Assembly (NCBI GenBank): GCA_002348365.1 | Contig: DEBC01000044.1 | Span: 1-64,000, forward strand | Reading direction: 5' to 3' | Source: Alphaproteobacteria bacterium UBA2966 | GTDB taxonomy: Bacteria; Pseudomonadota; Alphaproteobacteria; UBA2966 | Length of the DNA: 64,000 nt | Part shown: positions 26,808 through 36,388 of the stretch, one piece after another | How positions within the stretch are numbered: position 1 is the stretch's first letter | How the letters are laid out: the number at the start of each line of letters is the position of its first letter | Made by a program: the position numbers and the translations under genes | Notes under the pieces: model-generated | Seen by the model: only the letters and a program-made list of their open reading frames with translations | What the model was told of the DNA's origin: nothing | The model's database searches: none

Positions 26808-29261
26808 ATGGCATTTCCAACTCAAGCCCGCGCAGTCGTCATCGGCGGTGGCGTCGCCGGTTGCTCCACCGCCTATCGTCTTGCCGAGCTCGGCTGGAAA
26901 GACATCGTCCTGATAGAACGCAACACCATCTCCTCCGGAACCACCTGGCACGCGGCCGGCGACGTCAATATCATCCGCAATTCGCTCGAGATGATGCAGA
27001 TCATCCGCGACAGCGTCGTACTCTACACGTCGGCATCCGAGGAAACCGGTCAGGATATCGGGTTCAAGCACTGTGGGCTGATCTCGCTGGCCCAGACCGA
27101 AGAGCGCATGACGGATTATCGCCGGCAGATCGCGCTGTTCCGTTCCATCGATGGCGAAGCCGATGTCGTGCCACCGGAGCAGGTCGCGCAACTCAACCCC
27201 TTCGTCCGCAACGACGACATCCTGGGCGCCCTGCACGTGCCGGAGGCCTACCGGGTCAACCCGGCCGATGTCGCCCAGGCCGTATCGAAGGGTGCGCGGA
27301 ACAAGGGCGTCACGATCATCGAAAACACGCTCGTGACCGGTATCGAGACGAAACGGGTGGGTCAGATGCAAGAGGTCGTCGCGGTCGAGACCGATAAGGG
27401 CCGTATCGCCTGTGAGACCGTCGTGCTCTCAGGCGGCGCCTGGTCCCGTGACATCGGCCGGCTAGCAGGTATTTCGGTGCCGCTACACGCGGTTGAGCAC
27501 AGTTACCTGATCACCAACGTGATCGAGGGCGTCGACGACCGGCTGCCGATTTCGCGCGACCCCGACAATTACATCTATTCGCGCGAAGAGGTAGGCGGCT
27601 TCCTCATCGGCTTCTTTGAGCCACATGCAAAACCTCTGTCAAAGGTGCAACTGCCGGATGATTTCTCCTTCGCCAGCCTGCCTGAGGATTGGGATCATCT
27701 GGAACCTCACATCGCCAATGCAGTCAACAGGTATCCAGCGCTGGAGACAACCGGCATCAAACTCCTGTTCACGGGACCCGAGAGCTTCACCCCGGACGGC
27801 ACCTTTCTCATGGGCCCGGCACCGGACGTGCGCGGCCTCTTTGCCCTGACCGGCATGAACTCGTCGGGCATCGCCATGTCGGGCGGTGCGGCCAAGGTTC
27901 TCGCCGAATGGATCGACGGAGGAGAACCTCCAATCGATATCACGGGGCTCGACATAAGACGTTTCCCGCGCCTGTTGGGCAACACTGCCTGGGTGGCGGA
28001 ACGCGCCAAGGAATTACCGAGCTGGCTTTTCGAGGCCGGTCTGCCACGACGGGAACACAAACACGCACGTGACCTGCGCCTATCACCGTTCCACATCCGG
28101 TTTGAGTCCGCGGGAGCGAGGTTCGGCCAGGCGGCAGGCTGGGAACGCCCCAACTGGTTTGCACCGAATGGCAAGAACGTCGATGACCCACTGACCTGGA
28201 AGAGGCCGGGTTGGTTCGATGTCGTTGCTGAAGAGCACAAGGCGGCGCGTGAAACCGTCGCGTTGTTCGAACGCACGCCTATGGCCAAGATCCTAATCGA
28301 AGGACCTGACGCCGAGGACCTGCTTCAGAAGGTCTGCGCCAACGACGTGTCCGGGGCCGACGGGCGGTTGATCTATACCGCCATGCTGAACACCAATGGC
28401 GGCTTTGAGTCTGACCTCACGGTGACGCGTCTCGCCGGAGACCGCTTCCTCCTCATCACAGGAGCTAACGAAGGTGTGCGCGACCAGGATCACATCGCGC
28501 GCAACGCTGGTGATGCGCGCGTGACCATCACGGATGTGACCAGTGCCTACGCCGGACTCGCTTTGAGCGGGCCGAACACCCGTGAACTGCTGTCTCGCAT
28601 CACCGAAAACGACTTATCCGACGACGCCTTCTTGTACCTGACGGCCCAGGAGGCATGGATCGGCCCGGCGGTTGCCTGGGCGCTGCGGGTCTCGTATGCG
28701 GGAGAGCTCGGCTGGGAGCTGTTCATTCCGACGGAGAGCGCCGCAGCGGTGTACGATGCCATCGTCGCTGCCGGGCAAGATCTTGGCCTGACCCACGCCG
28801 GCACATACGCCTCCAACACGCTGCGCATGGAAAAGGGATTCCGCTCCTGGGGTCACGACATCACGCCGGTGGAAACGCCTCTGGAGGCAGGTCTTGGCTT
28901 CGCCGTCCGCTTCAACAAGGACACACCATTTATCGGACGCGACGCGCTGCTACGCCAGCGGGACGGAGGCGTGCGAAAGCGCATGGTTATGTTCACAACG
29001 GACGAATACGAACTCTGGCCGGTTGTGAATGAACCCATCCGACGTGATGGCGAGGTCGTCGGCCACCTCACCTCATCGGGCTACGGCTACTCACTCGGCA
29101 AAATGGTCTCGATGGGCTTTGTGAGAAACGGTGGTGAGGCAGTGGAAGATGACTTCATCAACACCGGCGCATATACCATCGACATCGCCGGGGAGCGCAT
29201 CCCGGCCGAGGCGAGCCTTGCCGCCCCCTATGATCCCAAAGGCACCCGCATGAGGGGATAG
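26808..29261 (+). CDS. Dimethylglycine/sarcosine dehydrogenase-like flavoprotein
   Basis: 817 aa. The N-terminal FAD-dependent amine oxidase domain has GGGVAG at residues 13-18 and SSGTTWHAAG with H48, the usual site of covalent FAD attachment in DMGDH. A middle FAO domain leads to a C-terminal GcvT-like tetrahydrofolate-binding domain (AYAGLALSGPNTRELL; LRMEKGFRSWGHDITPVETP). Such enzymes N-demethylate dimethylglycine, sarcosine or related N-methyl amino acids and pass formaldehyde equivalents to folate. N-methylhydantoin breakdown yields N-carbamoylsarcosine and then sarcosine, which makes the HyuA-HyuB-DMGDH order biochemically coherent, although no carbamoylsarcosine amidase is identified nearby. 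AGAGAGGA precedes the ATG. Confidence 0.93.
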   Translation: MAFPTQARAVVIGGGVAGCSTAYRLAELGWKDIVLIERNTISSGTTWHAAGDVNIIRNSLEMMQIIRDSVVLYTSASEETGQDIGFKHCGLISLAQTEERMTDYRRQIALFRSIDGEADVVPPEQVAQLNPFVRNDDILGALHVPEAYRVNPADVAQAVSKGARNKGVTIIENTLVTGIETKRVGQMQEVVAVETDKGRIACETVVLSGGAWSRDIGRLAGISVPLHAVEHSYLITNVIEGVDDRLPISRDPDNYIYSREEVGGFLIGFFEPHAKPLSKVQLPDDFSFASLPEDWDHLEPHIANAVNRYPALETTGIKLLFTGPESFTPDGTFLMGPAPDVRGLFALTGMNSSGIAMSGGAAKVLAEWIDGGEPPIDITGLDIRRFPRLLGNTAWVAERAKELPSWLFEAGLPRREHKHARDLRLSPFHIRFESAGARFGQAAGWERPNWFAPNGKNVDDPLTWKRPGWFDVVAEEHKAARETVALFERTPMAKILIEGPDAEDLLQKVCANDVSGADGRLIYTAMLNTNGGFESDLTVTRLAGDRFLLITGANEGVRDQDHIARNAGDARVTITDVTSAYAGLALSGPNTRELLSRITENDLSDDAFLYLTAQEAWIGPAVAWALRVSYAGELGWELFIPTESAAAVYDAIVAAGQDLGLTHAGTYASNTLRMEKGFRSWGHDITPVETPLEAGLGFAVRFNKDTPFIGRDALLRQRDGGVRKRMVMFTTDEYELWPVVNEPIRRDGEVVGHLTSSGYGYSLGKMVSMGFVRNGGEAVEDDFINTGAYTIDIAGERIPAEASLAAPYDPKGTRMRG

Positions 29262-29384
29262 AAGCGATCGCCAACGCCGCCTGAGTTGGCGCAAAGCAGT
29301 TGCTTTGCGAATTTGAAGGCAACTAGGGCCGGTGTGATCCGATACGCCCAAGCCGGAATCGGTAAGAAGAACCGAGGGCACCTC

Positions 29385-29630
29385 ATGCGGCACTGCATGC
29401 TCGAGGAACTTGTTCAGGCGTTCGGGCCGGTAAACGATGCCTGCCATTTCCGCCCTTCACTGTTCTGTGATGGCCCCGGTACTCACGGCACGGGAATCAC
29501 CTGGGGTGACGAGATCATTATCAAGACACTCTACGACCGGCGACTCAAACCCGGCATGCCGAGAGACAAGGCGATGCCGATCGCACGCCAGATCATCTCG
29601 GAGTTGTTTGCCATGAAAAAGGACGGCTGA
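29385..29630 (+). CDS. Small protein of unknown function
   Basis: About 81 aa from the ATG at 29385 (AGGGCAC upstream); the frame opens earlier at 29286. I do not recognise it. The C-terminal 60 residues look like real coding sequence: GTHGTGITWGDEIIIKTL followed by a predicted helix MPIARQIISELFAM. The N-terminal part is less convincing, so this could be the preserved C-terminus of a longer protein. It ends exactly one base before the small membrane protein begins (TGA-TTG), which supports both being translated. An antisense frame (29091-29447) overlaps the DMGDH end and is judged a shadow. Confidence 0.5.
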   Translation: MRHCMLEELVQAFGPVNDACHFRPSLFCDGPGTHGTGITWGDEIIIKTLYDRRLKPGMPRDKAMPIARQIISELFAMKKDG

Positions 29631-29801
29631 TTGATCGAGACCGAAATTGCCGTCGAAGCGCTGCTGGTGGGTGTATTCGTGGCCACACTCGGGACATTAT
29701 GGTTCGTGAGAACGCGACTCACTCGTCAGGACATCGCCTATACGATCCTCGGCGTGATGATCGGCGGCGTCGCCGGCGCTCTGGTATTCATCTGGAGCTG
29801 A
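29631..29801 (+). CDS. Small two-helix membrane protein
   Basis: 56 aa from a TTG directly after the preceding stop codon. Two hydrophobic helices are evident: AVEALLVGVFVATLGTLWFV (about residues 8-27) and IAYTILGVMIGGVAGALVFI (about 35-54), separated by a charged loop RTRLTRQD. The arrangement predicts a tiny inner-membrane protein, topology not determined. It closes the plus-strand run HyuA-HyuB-HyuB-DMGDH-unknown and lies 9 bp from the convergent HyuB stop. No homologue is recognised. A membrane anchor or regulator for a neighbouring enzyme is possible but speculative. Confidence 0.55.
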   Translation: MIETEIAVEALLVGVFVATLGTLWFVRTRLTRQDIAYTILGVMIGGVAGALVFIWS

Positions 29802-29810
29802 GAGAAATAG

Positions 29811-31571
29811 TCAGGCTGAGCCTTCACCCGCCCGCAACTGGAGTGTGGCCACCGAATCCACCGCCCGGCCGTCTTCGGTCAGCACCACGCCATAGTCGTT
29901 GCGCGCTGCATCACGGCTGATCAGGCCACATCGCACGTCGTGCAGCACCCTGGCGGGATCACGATCAAACGGATCACCCCAACCGCCACCGCCGGAGGAG
30001 CGTGCCACAAGGATGGCGGGCCCATAAGTGCGATTGCCATATGGGGGTGCCACATCGGCTGGGCCGCCAGACGGCACGATCTCCATCTCAGCCTCGCGGC
30101 CCGTGCCTCCGCCGTTGACGCCAAAACCCGATGGATAGACAAGGCCTTCACCTCGAAACGAGTACACGCCCTCTTCTTCAACTGCGACGTCGTAGTGAAT
30201 GCCGGTGCCGCCACGGTACTTGCCCGGGCCACCGGTATCGCATCGGTACTCCTGGCGCCGAAACTGCATGGGATAGCGCTGCTCATAAGGCTCTACGTTA
30301 TGAAGAAGCAGGCCACCCAGGGTGATGACGTGCCCGAGTTGATCGAACCCGTCGCGGCCGTCGACGGCGCCGGCGCCGGGCATGGTGCACCAATGGATCA
30401 TGACGTAGGGATCATCGGTATCGATACGGCCGGCGGTCACGCCGTGGATACCCTTCCCCCATCCCGCGCAAGCGTTCGCCGAATCGGCCTGTGCCAGGGC
30501 TTTCCAGGTTACGTGGACGATCTCGTGAGCAACCGATTGGGTACTCTGGGTCATTGGCGCGGGCGGGCGCGGATTGACGACGGTGCCTTCGGGCGCGATC
30601 AAGGTCACGGCGCGGAAGGCGCCACCGTTCCGGGGCAGAGACGGGTCGAGGAATGAGAACAGACCGAGGTATATACAGGCATGGGTGGTTACCAGAGAAC
30701 TGTTCTTGAAGCCGCGCACCTGCGGATGGGTACCCGCAAAGTCTACGGTCACGTGATCGCCGGCGATCGTCATCGCCATGCGGATCGGTATCTCAATATC
30801 CTCAAAGCAGTCGTTGTGGCTCAGTTCTTCCGCTTCGTAACGGCCGTCCGGCAGGTCTCGGATAGCGCCTCGAAACATACGCTCGCCGTAGTCCAGAAGC
30901 GCGGCGACATACCGCCTGCCCGCAGCCAGACCGTATTCCTCGATCAATGAGACCACGCGGTCCGCACCAATACGAGTGGAACCAAGCATGGCGCGCAAGT
31001 CTCCATCGAGCAGTCGCGGGGTCCGCGTGTTGAGGAGCAGGAATTCCCATACATCGTCCTGGAGCTCGCCAGCACGAACCAGCTTCAACGGCGGCAGGCG
31101 AATCCCCTCGTGCCAGATCTCCGTTGCCTCCGCGAAGTATGAACCGGCAGACCCGCCGCCAATGTCCGACTGGTGGGCTCGGTTGCAACCGAACGCGATC
31201 AACTCGCCTTCGACGAAAACCGGCCTGATCGCAACCCAGTCGGGCAGGTGGTTGCCGCCCGCCACATACGGATCGTTCGCGAGGAAGACATCGCCGTCCT
31301 CGATCTCATCGGGGAATGATTCCAATACGGCTTCAACGATAAAGCCGCCGCACCCGGCCTGAATCGGTATGCCGTCCGACTGGGAGATCAGCTCGGCCCG
31401 CGCATCGGTGAGAAAACAGGCGAAGTCATGACAGTCGCTGAAGAAGGGGCTTCGAGCCGTCCGCATCATGACCCAGCCCATGTGGCGAGCGATGTCGTCG
31501 AAACGGTTCTGGATCAGTGCCAGCGTTACCGGGTCAAGTTCCGGACTGGATTCCGCGGCCAAAGCCGTCAC
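29811..31571 (-). CDS. Hydantoinase B/oxoprolinase family protein (HyuB), Mo-hydroxylase-linked
   Basis: 586 aa from a GTG, 3 bp after the upstream molybdenum subunit's stop. Family markers: RSPFFSDCHDFACFL, FLANDPYVAGGNHLPDWVAI, and the Gly-rich tail RSSGGGGWGDPFDRDP. It is clearly diverged from the tandem HyuBs at 23345 and 25117, for instance by a longer C-terminus (about 45 residues after the Gly-rich motif). No HyuA accompanies it. The reading order on this strand is Mo-subunit, Mo-subunit, HyuB, all overlapping or within 3 bp, so it probably acts on the product of those hydroxylases. Confidence 0.9.
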   Translation of the reverse strand: MTALAAESSPELDPVTLALIQNRFDDIARHMGWVMMRTARSPFFSDCHDFACFLTDARAELISQSDGIPIQAGCGGFIVEAVLESFPDEIEDGDVFLANDPYVAGGNHLPDWVAIRPVFVEGELIAFGCNRAHQSDIGGGSAGSYFAEATEIWHEGIRLPPLKLVRAGELQDDVWEFLLLNTRTPRLLDGDLRAMLGSTRIGADRVVSLIEEYGLAAGRRYVAALLDYGERMFRGAIRDLPDGRYEAEELSHNDCFEDIEIPIRMAMTIAGDHVTVDFAGTHPQVRGFKNSSLVTTHACIYLGLFSFLDPSLPRNGGAFRAVTLIAPEGTVVNPRPPAPMTQSTQSVAHEIVHVTWKALAQADSANACAGWGKGIHGVTAGRIDTDDPYVMIHWCTMPGAGAVDGRDGFDQLGHVITLGGLLLHNVEPYEQRYPMQFRRQEYRCDTGGPGKYRGGTGIHYDVAVEEEGVYSFRGEGLVYPSGFGVNGGGTGREAEMEIVPSGGPADVAPPYGNRTYGPAILVARSSGGGGWGDPFDRDPARVLHDVRCGLISRDAARNDYGVVLTEDGRAVDSVATLQLRAGEGSA

Positions 31572-31574
31572 CGT

Positions 31575-33896
31575 CTACGACCCATGGATGGCCCGCCACA
31601 CCCGCTGAGGGGTTGCGGGACATTCAAGATGGGTCACGCCCAAATGAGACAAAGCGTCAATCACGGCGTTCATCGCCGCCGGGTGCGCGCCCACGGTTCC
31701 GGCCTCACCGCAACCTTTGATGCCGAGTGGATTGGTCTGACAGGGGATTTCATTGAATGACACCGTAAAGTCACAGAGGTCATCAGCCTTGGCCAAGGTG
31801 TAGTCCATGAACGACCCACTCGTCACCTGGCCCGTCTGCCGGTCGATCACCAGATCCTCGTACAGTGCCTGCCCGACGCCTTGCGCGACCCCGCCGTGCA
31901 CCATCCCCGTCACGATCATGGGATTGATGATTACGCCGAAATCGTCGACGACCGTGTAGTTCACGACCTCCACCCTGCCGGTTGCTGGATCGATCTCCAC
32001 CTCGCAGATATGACAACCGTTCGGCCAGGAAGCATCCTGGCGAACATATTGCTGGTGGGTATCGAGGCTTTCGTCGAGCTCTGAGGGCCGGCGATCAGGA
32101 TCACGAGCTATGGCTGCGACTTCGATCAGGTCGAGCGCCCTGTCCGTACCGACAACGACAAAGCGTCCGCCGATAAACTCGATGTCGGCGTCTGCAACCT
32201 CCAACGCCTGAGCCGACACCAATCGCCCTTTCTCGATCACCCGATCGGCCGCGTGACGAAGAGCGGAACCACCCATTTCGGTGGATCGCGAACCACCATG
32301 ACCGCCACCGAACACAACCTGATCCGTATCACCCTGCACGAAGGCAATTCTGTCGAACGCCAAGCCCAGTTGATCGGACACGAGTTGACGGAAAGTGGTC
32401 TCGAGTCCCTGGCCGTTGGAAAACGTTCCAACGAGGATGGTTACACGACCGTCCTCTTCGAAGCGGATATCGGCCCCCTCCTCTCCCGGACCTGAGGAGT
32501 TATCGATGTAGTATCCGATACCGAATCCACGCAGCCTGCCACGCTTGGCGGCAGCCTCACGTCGTGCGGCGAAGCCGGCGGCGTCTGCTGACACCAGGGC
32601 ATCATCCAGATTGCGTGCGAAATCACCGGAGTCGAAGGTCCACTCGAATGGGGTGGTGTAGGGCATGGCCGTTGCCGGCACCAGATTCCGCCGTCGCAAA
32701 TCCGCTGGCTCCAGCCCCAGTTCTCCAGCTGCCTTGTCCATCAGTCGTTCGATCACATAAATCGCCTCGGAACGGCCGACACCACGATACGACCCGATCG
32801 TGACCGTGTTGGTGTAGACACACTTGACCGAACTTACGGCGTTCGGGATGGCATACGCCCCGGTCGCCGAGGCTGCATTCTCGGTGGTTGGCAGTGATGG
32901 CATTCGTGACCCGACGTAGGCGCCAAAATTGGCGATCGTATCGACACGCAGGGCAGTCGCACGATTCTCCGAATCGAATGCCAACGCCGCGGACGTCACC
33001 TGATCTCGCGCCTGGTTGTCTGCAAGGAACGCCTCGCTGCGATCTTCTATCCAGCGGACGGGTCGCCCAACCCGCCGGGCCGCCCACAACACCAGGCCAT
33101 ATTCGGGATAGGGAAAGTTCTTCATACCGAAACCGCCGCCCATGTCGGTAGCAATCACGCGAATTCGGTCGACGGGCAACCTGAACACCCATTCGGCGAG
33201 TTGTTGCTGCAGCAAGTGCACATACTGGCAGGTCGCATGAAGCGTGAAGCAGCCGGTCTTGTCGTCGTAGAGCCCGATCGAGCCACGGGGTTCCATAGAG
33301 GCGGCTGTGAGACGGTTGTTGACCAGCTCAATTGTTGTGACGTGCGCCGCATCCGCGAACGCGATGTCGACCGCTTCCCGGTCCCCGCCCTCCCAGTCGA
33401 TGCAGACATTGGAAGGTGCGGAGTCCCAGACCAGAGGGGTTACAACGTCCGTCGCGCGAGCGGGATCGACGTTGGCCGGTAGCACTTCGTAATTGACAGT
33501 GACCGACTCCGCGGCATCGCGGGCCTGTTCCAACGTCTCCGCAACGATGAGCGCTACTTCCTCGCCAACGTGACGAACGACCCCTTCCGCCATGAGAGGA
33601 CGCGGGGGCGGATCGCTCCACGAGCCATCCCGATTCTGGACGCGCAAGGAACAAGGGATGGATCCAACATCGTCTTCTGCCAGGTCGGCAGCGGTCGCCA
33701 CGGCCAGTACGCCTGCGGCCTTCGTCGCCGCCGCACAATCAATCGAATCGATTTTTGCGTGGGAGTGCGGTGAACGCACGATGTAGGCGTAGGCCTGATC
33801 CGGGAATTCAATATCGTCGAGATAACATCCGTGTCCTGTGAGGAAACGCTCGTCCTCAACCCGAAGTACTGACTCGCCGATACCGCGAACGGTCAC
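31575..33896 (-). CDS. Molybdenum hydroxylase catalytic subunit (CoxL/XdhB-type), copy 1
   Basis: 773 aa, normal for the large subunit. Opens IGESVLRVEDERFLTGHG. Molybdopterin-loop residues: DMGGGFGMKNFPYPEYG near 260, TIGSYRGVGRSEAIYV near 365, GGHGGSRSTEMGG and the catalytic Glu E731 in IKGCGEAGTV. The YRGVGR loop resembles the form II CoxL type, not the form I CO dehydrogenase loop. It should hydroxylate a heteroaromatic or aldehyde substrate with water as oxygen source. The FAD and [2Fe-2S] subunits normally needed are not in the window. GTG start overlaps the upstream copy's stop by 4 bp. Confidence 0.93.
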   Translation of the reverse strand: MTVRGIGESVLRVEDERFLTGHGCYLDDIEFPDQAYAYIVRSPHSHAKIDSIDCAAATKAAGVLAVATAADLAEDDVGSIPCSLRVQNRDGSWSDPPPRPLMAEGVVRHVGEEVALIVAETLEQARDAAESVTVNYEVLPANVDPARATDVVTPLVWDSAPSNVCIDWEGGDREAVDIAFADAAHVTTIELVNNRLTAASMEPRGSIGLYDDKTGCFTLHATCQYVHLLQQQLAEWVFRLPVDRIRVIATDMGGGFGMKNFPYPEYGLVLWAARRVGRPVRWIEDRSEAFLADNQARDQVTSAALAFDSENRATALRVDTIANFGAYVGSRMPSLPTTENAASATGAYAIPNAVSSVKCVYTNTVTIGSYRGVGRSEAIYVIERLMDKAAGELGLEPADLRRRNLVPATAMPYTTPFEWTFDSGDFARNLDDALVSADAAGFAARREAAAKRGRLRGFGIGYYIDNSSGPGEEGADIRFEEDGRVTILVGTFSNGQGLETTFRQLVSDQLGLAFDRIAFVQGDTDQVVFGGGHGGSRSTEMGGSALRHAADRVIEKGRLVSAQALEVADADIEFIGGRFVVVGTDRALDLIEVAAIARDPDRRPSELDESLDTHQQYVRQDASWPNGCHICEVEIDPATGRVEVVNYTVVDDFGVIINPMIVTGMVHGGVAQGVGQALYEDLVIDRQTGQVTSGSFMDYTLAKADDLCDFTVSFNEIPCQTNPLGIKGCGEAGTVGAHPAAMNAVIDALSHLGVTHLECPATPQRVWRAIHGS

Positions 33897-36253
33897 GTCA
33901 GTGCCGCCTTCCGCAAAGAGACCATTTCATCAGTCTGCGATCCATGGATGGCCCGCCACACGCGCTGCGGAGTCGCGGGGCACGTCAGTTCGGTGACTCC
34001 GAACTCCGAGAGTGCATTGATAACGGCATTCATGAGGGCAGGTGTCGCGCCAATCGTGTCCGCCTCACCGCAGCCCTTGACCCCCAACGGGTTGGTATCG
34101 GTGGGCACTTCGTTGAATGCCACCGAAACACCGCAAAGATCATCCGCCTTGGGCAGGCAGTAATCCATGAAGGATCCAGTCATCAGCTGCCCGCTCTCGC
34201 CGTCGTAGACGAGGTCTTCGAATAACGCCTGACCCGCGCCTTGGGCGATCCCGCCATGTACCATCCCGGTCACGATGAGCGGGTTGATGATGGTCCCGAA
34301 ATCGTCAACCACAGTGTACCGCGCAACAATGACCTGTCCGGTATCGGGATCGACCTCCACCTCACTGACATGACATCCATTGGGCCAGGCCGATGCCCGG
34401 CGCAGATAGCGCTCGTGCGTGTCGAGATCTTCATCCATATCATCGGGGCGACGGGCCGGATCGCGCGCAATCGCGGCAACCTCAATCAGGTCCAGTGCTC
34501 GATCTGTTCCAGCGACTACGAAGCGGCCGGAGGCAAACTCGATGTCGGCATCAGCCGCTTCCAATTCCTGGGCCGCGACTCTGCGTCCCTTTTCGATCAC
34601 GCGATCTCCCGCGGCGCGTAGCGCTGACCCGCCCATCTCGGTCGATCGCGACCCTCCATGACCGCCACCGATCACGAGCCGATCCGTGTCACCTTGCACG
34701 AATTCGATCTTGTCGAGCGCGATATCGAGTTGGTCTGACACGAGTTGACGCAGCGTGGTTTCCAGACCCTGACCGTTGTTGAATGTGCCTACAAAGAGCG
34801 TCACGGTGCCATCTTCGCCGAATCGGATGTCGGCACCCTCCTCTGCGGGACCCTGCGTGTCATCGATGTAATACGCAATACCAATTCCGCGGAGCTTTCC
34901 ATGTGATCGTGACTCGGAGCGACGCTTTTCGAATCCCGCGTAGTCAGCCTCCGCCAGAGCCTGTTCGAGGGTCGCGGGGAAATCGCCCGAGTCGAACGTA
35001 AAACCGAAAGGTGTTGCATACGGTAGTGCAGCCGCCGGAATGAGATTACGCCGGCGCAGCTCGGCTGCATCGATGCCGACTGCAACCGCAGCTTTGTCCA
35101 TGAGGCGTTCTATGACATAAGTGGCTTCGGCACGGCCCACACCGCGATAGGACCCGGTGGGCGTCTTATTGGTGAAGACGTTCTTCACTTCAAGATAGGC
35201 GGCAGGGATGTTGTAAACCCCCGATGCCGCCGAAGCATTTGCCGTGGTCGACAACATGGGCGACGCGCCCACGACGTAGGCGCCATGCGTGGCGATCGTT
35301 CTGATACGCAGGCCCAAAACGTGTCCATCGTTGTCCAACGCCAGCTGAGCAGTGCTGACGTGATCGCGGGCCTGATCGTCGGACATGAACGATTCGCTGC
35401 GAGTTCCGGTCCATTTGACCGGCCGCCCGAGACGGCGCGCGGCCCACAAAACCAGGGGATACTCGGGACAGGCAAAGTTCTTCATACCAAAACCCGCCCC
35501 GATATCCGGTGCGATCACGCGCAAATTCTTTTCGGGGACATGTAGAACCTGTTCCGCAAGTTGGCGACGTAGATTGTGAACGAAGGGACAGGTGACATAG
35601 AGCGTGTAGCATTCACTGTGGGCGTCGTAATCACCCAGTGCGGCACGACCTTCCATCGACGATACCGCGAGCCGGTTATTGATCAGGTCGGTGATCTCGA
35701 CGACATGCGCGGCACCATCAAAGGCCTGATCCGTGGCAACGGCATCCCCGGCCTCCCATTCAGCCGATAGGTTTTGCGGCGCTTCCTCCCAGATCTGATT
35801 CGCTGCGGAATCCAGCGCACGCGCCGTGTCGGCATTCGCCGCCAGCGGCGCGTATTCCACCTCTACATGGTCGGCGGCATCCCGGGCGAGGGCTTCGGTT
35901 TCGGCGACCACCATGGCGACCGGATCACCGACGTGGCGAACACGATCCTGCGCGAGCGGCCATCGGGGCGGTACGTAGCAGGGCTTACCGTCCCGACCCG
36001 TGAGCATCACGGCACATGGAACGGGGCTGATGCCGTCGGCGACGAGATCGGCATTGGTGAGAACCGCCTGCACCCCGGTCGCTGCCCGCGCCTGATCAAG
36101 ATTGATACCCACTATTTCAGCGTGGGCATGAGGCGAGCGCACGATCACGGCCGAGAGCTGATCATCGAAGCAGATATCGTCGACAAAACGCCCGCGGCCG
36201 GTGAGGAACCTCTCGTCCTCAATCCGTCTGACGGGTTCGCCAATCTTGGCCAT
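33893..36253 (-). CDS. Molybdenum hydroxylase catalytic subunit (CoxL/XdhB-type), copy 2
   Basis: 786 aa, the closest relative of copy 1 over its full length. Molybdopterin residues: IGAGFGMKNFACPEYPLV, GSYRGVGRAEATYVIERL, GGHGGSRSTEMGG, catalytic Glu E730 in VKGCGEADTIGA. It has a short C-terminal extension (QTDEMVSLRKAALT) after the RAIHGS found in copies 1 and 3, and the extension's stop overlaps the next gene's start. Copies 1 and 2 share an operon and could form a heteromer or act on different isomers of one compound. It is divergent from the unknown-protein pair across 135 bp. Confidence 0.93.
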   Translation of the reverse strand: MAKIGEPVRRIEDERFLTGRGRFVDDICFDDQLSAVIVRSPHAHAEIVGINLDQARAATGVQAVLTNADLVADGISPVPCAVMLTGRDGKPCYVPPRWPLAQDRVRHVGDPVAMVVAETEALARDAADHVEVEYAPLAANADTARALDSAANQIWEEAPQNLSAEWEAGDAVATDQAFDGAAHVVEITDLINNRLAVSSMEGRAALGDYDAHSECYTLYVTCPFVHNLRRQLAEQVLHVPEKNLRVIAPDIGAGFGMKNFACPEYPLVLWAARRLGRPVKWTGTRSESFMSDDQARDHVSTAQLALDNDGHVLGLRIRTIATHGAYVVGASPMLSTTANASAASGVYNIPAAYLEVKNVFTNKTPTGSYRGVGRAEATYVIERLMDKAAVAVGIDAAELRRRNLIPAAALPYATPFGFTFDSGDFPATLEQALAEADYAGFEKRRSESRSHGKLRGIGIAYYIDDTQGPAEEGADIRFGEDGTVTLFVGTFNNGQGLETTLRQLVSDQLDIALDKIEFVQGDTDRLVIGGGHGGSRSTEMGGSALRAAGDRVIEKGRRVAAQELEAADADIEFASGRFVVAGTDRALDLIEVAAIARDPARRPDDMDEDLDTHERYLRRASAWPNGCHVSEVEVDPDTGQVIVARYTVVDDFGTIINPLIVTGMVHGGIAQGAGQALFEDLVYDGESGQLMTGSFMDYCLPKADDLCGVSVAFNEVPTDTNPLGVKGCGEADTIGATPALMNAVINALSEFGVTELTCPATPQRVWRAIHGSQTDEMVSLRKAALT

Positions 36254-36388
36254 TCATTTCACCCCCATCGTCACTGTGACAAGCCTGCGTCGTCGCCGCC
36301 TCTAATTCAATAGGTATGAGCAATCCATTGTTTGGCTGGCATACCGTGACACGACTAGACTGCCCCCAGATCACGCGAAGGAGCGCTC

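Noticed and set aside
29091..29447. A 118-aa minus-strand frame over the DMGDH end
   Set aside because: Overlaps the GcvT domain antisense and the small downstream ORF; no support.
31575..33896. Form I CO dehydrogenase (CoxL)
   Set aside because: The active-site loop reads YRGVGR, not the Cys-containing form I AYxCSFR motif, and no CoxM/CoxS genes are adjacent.
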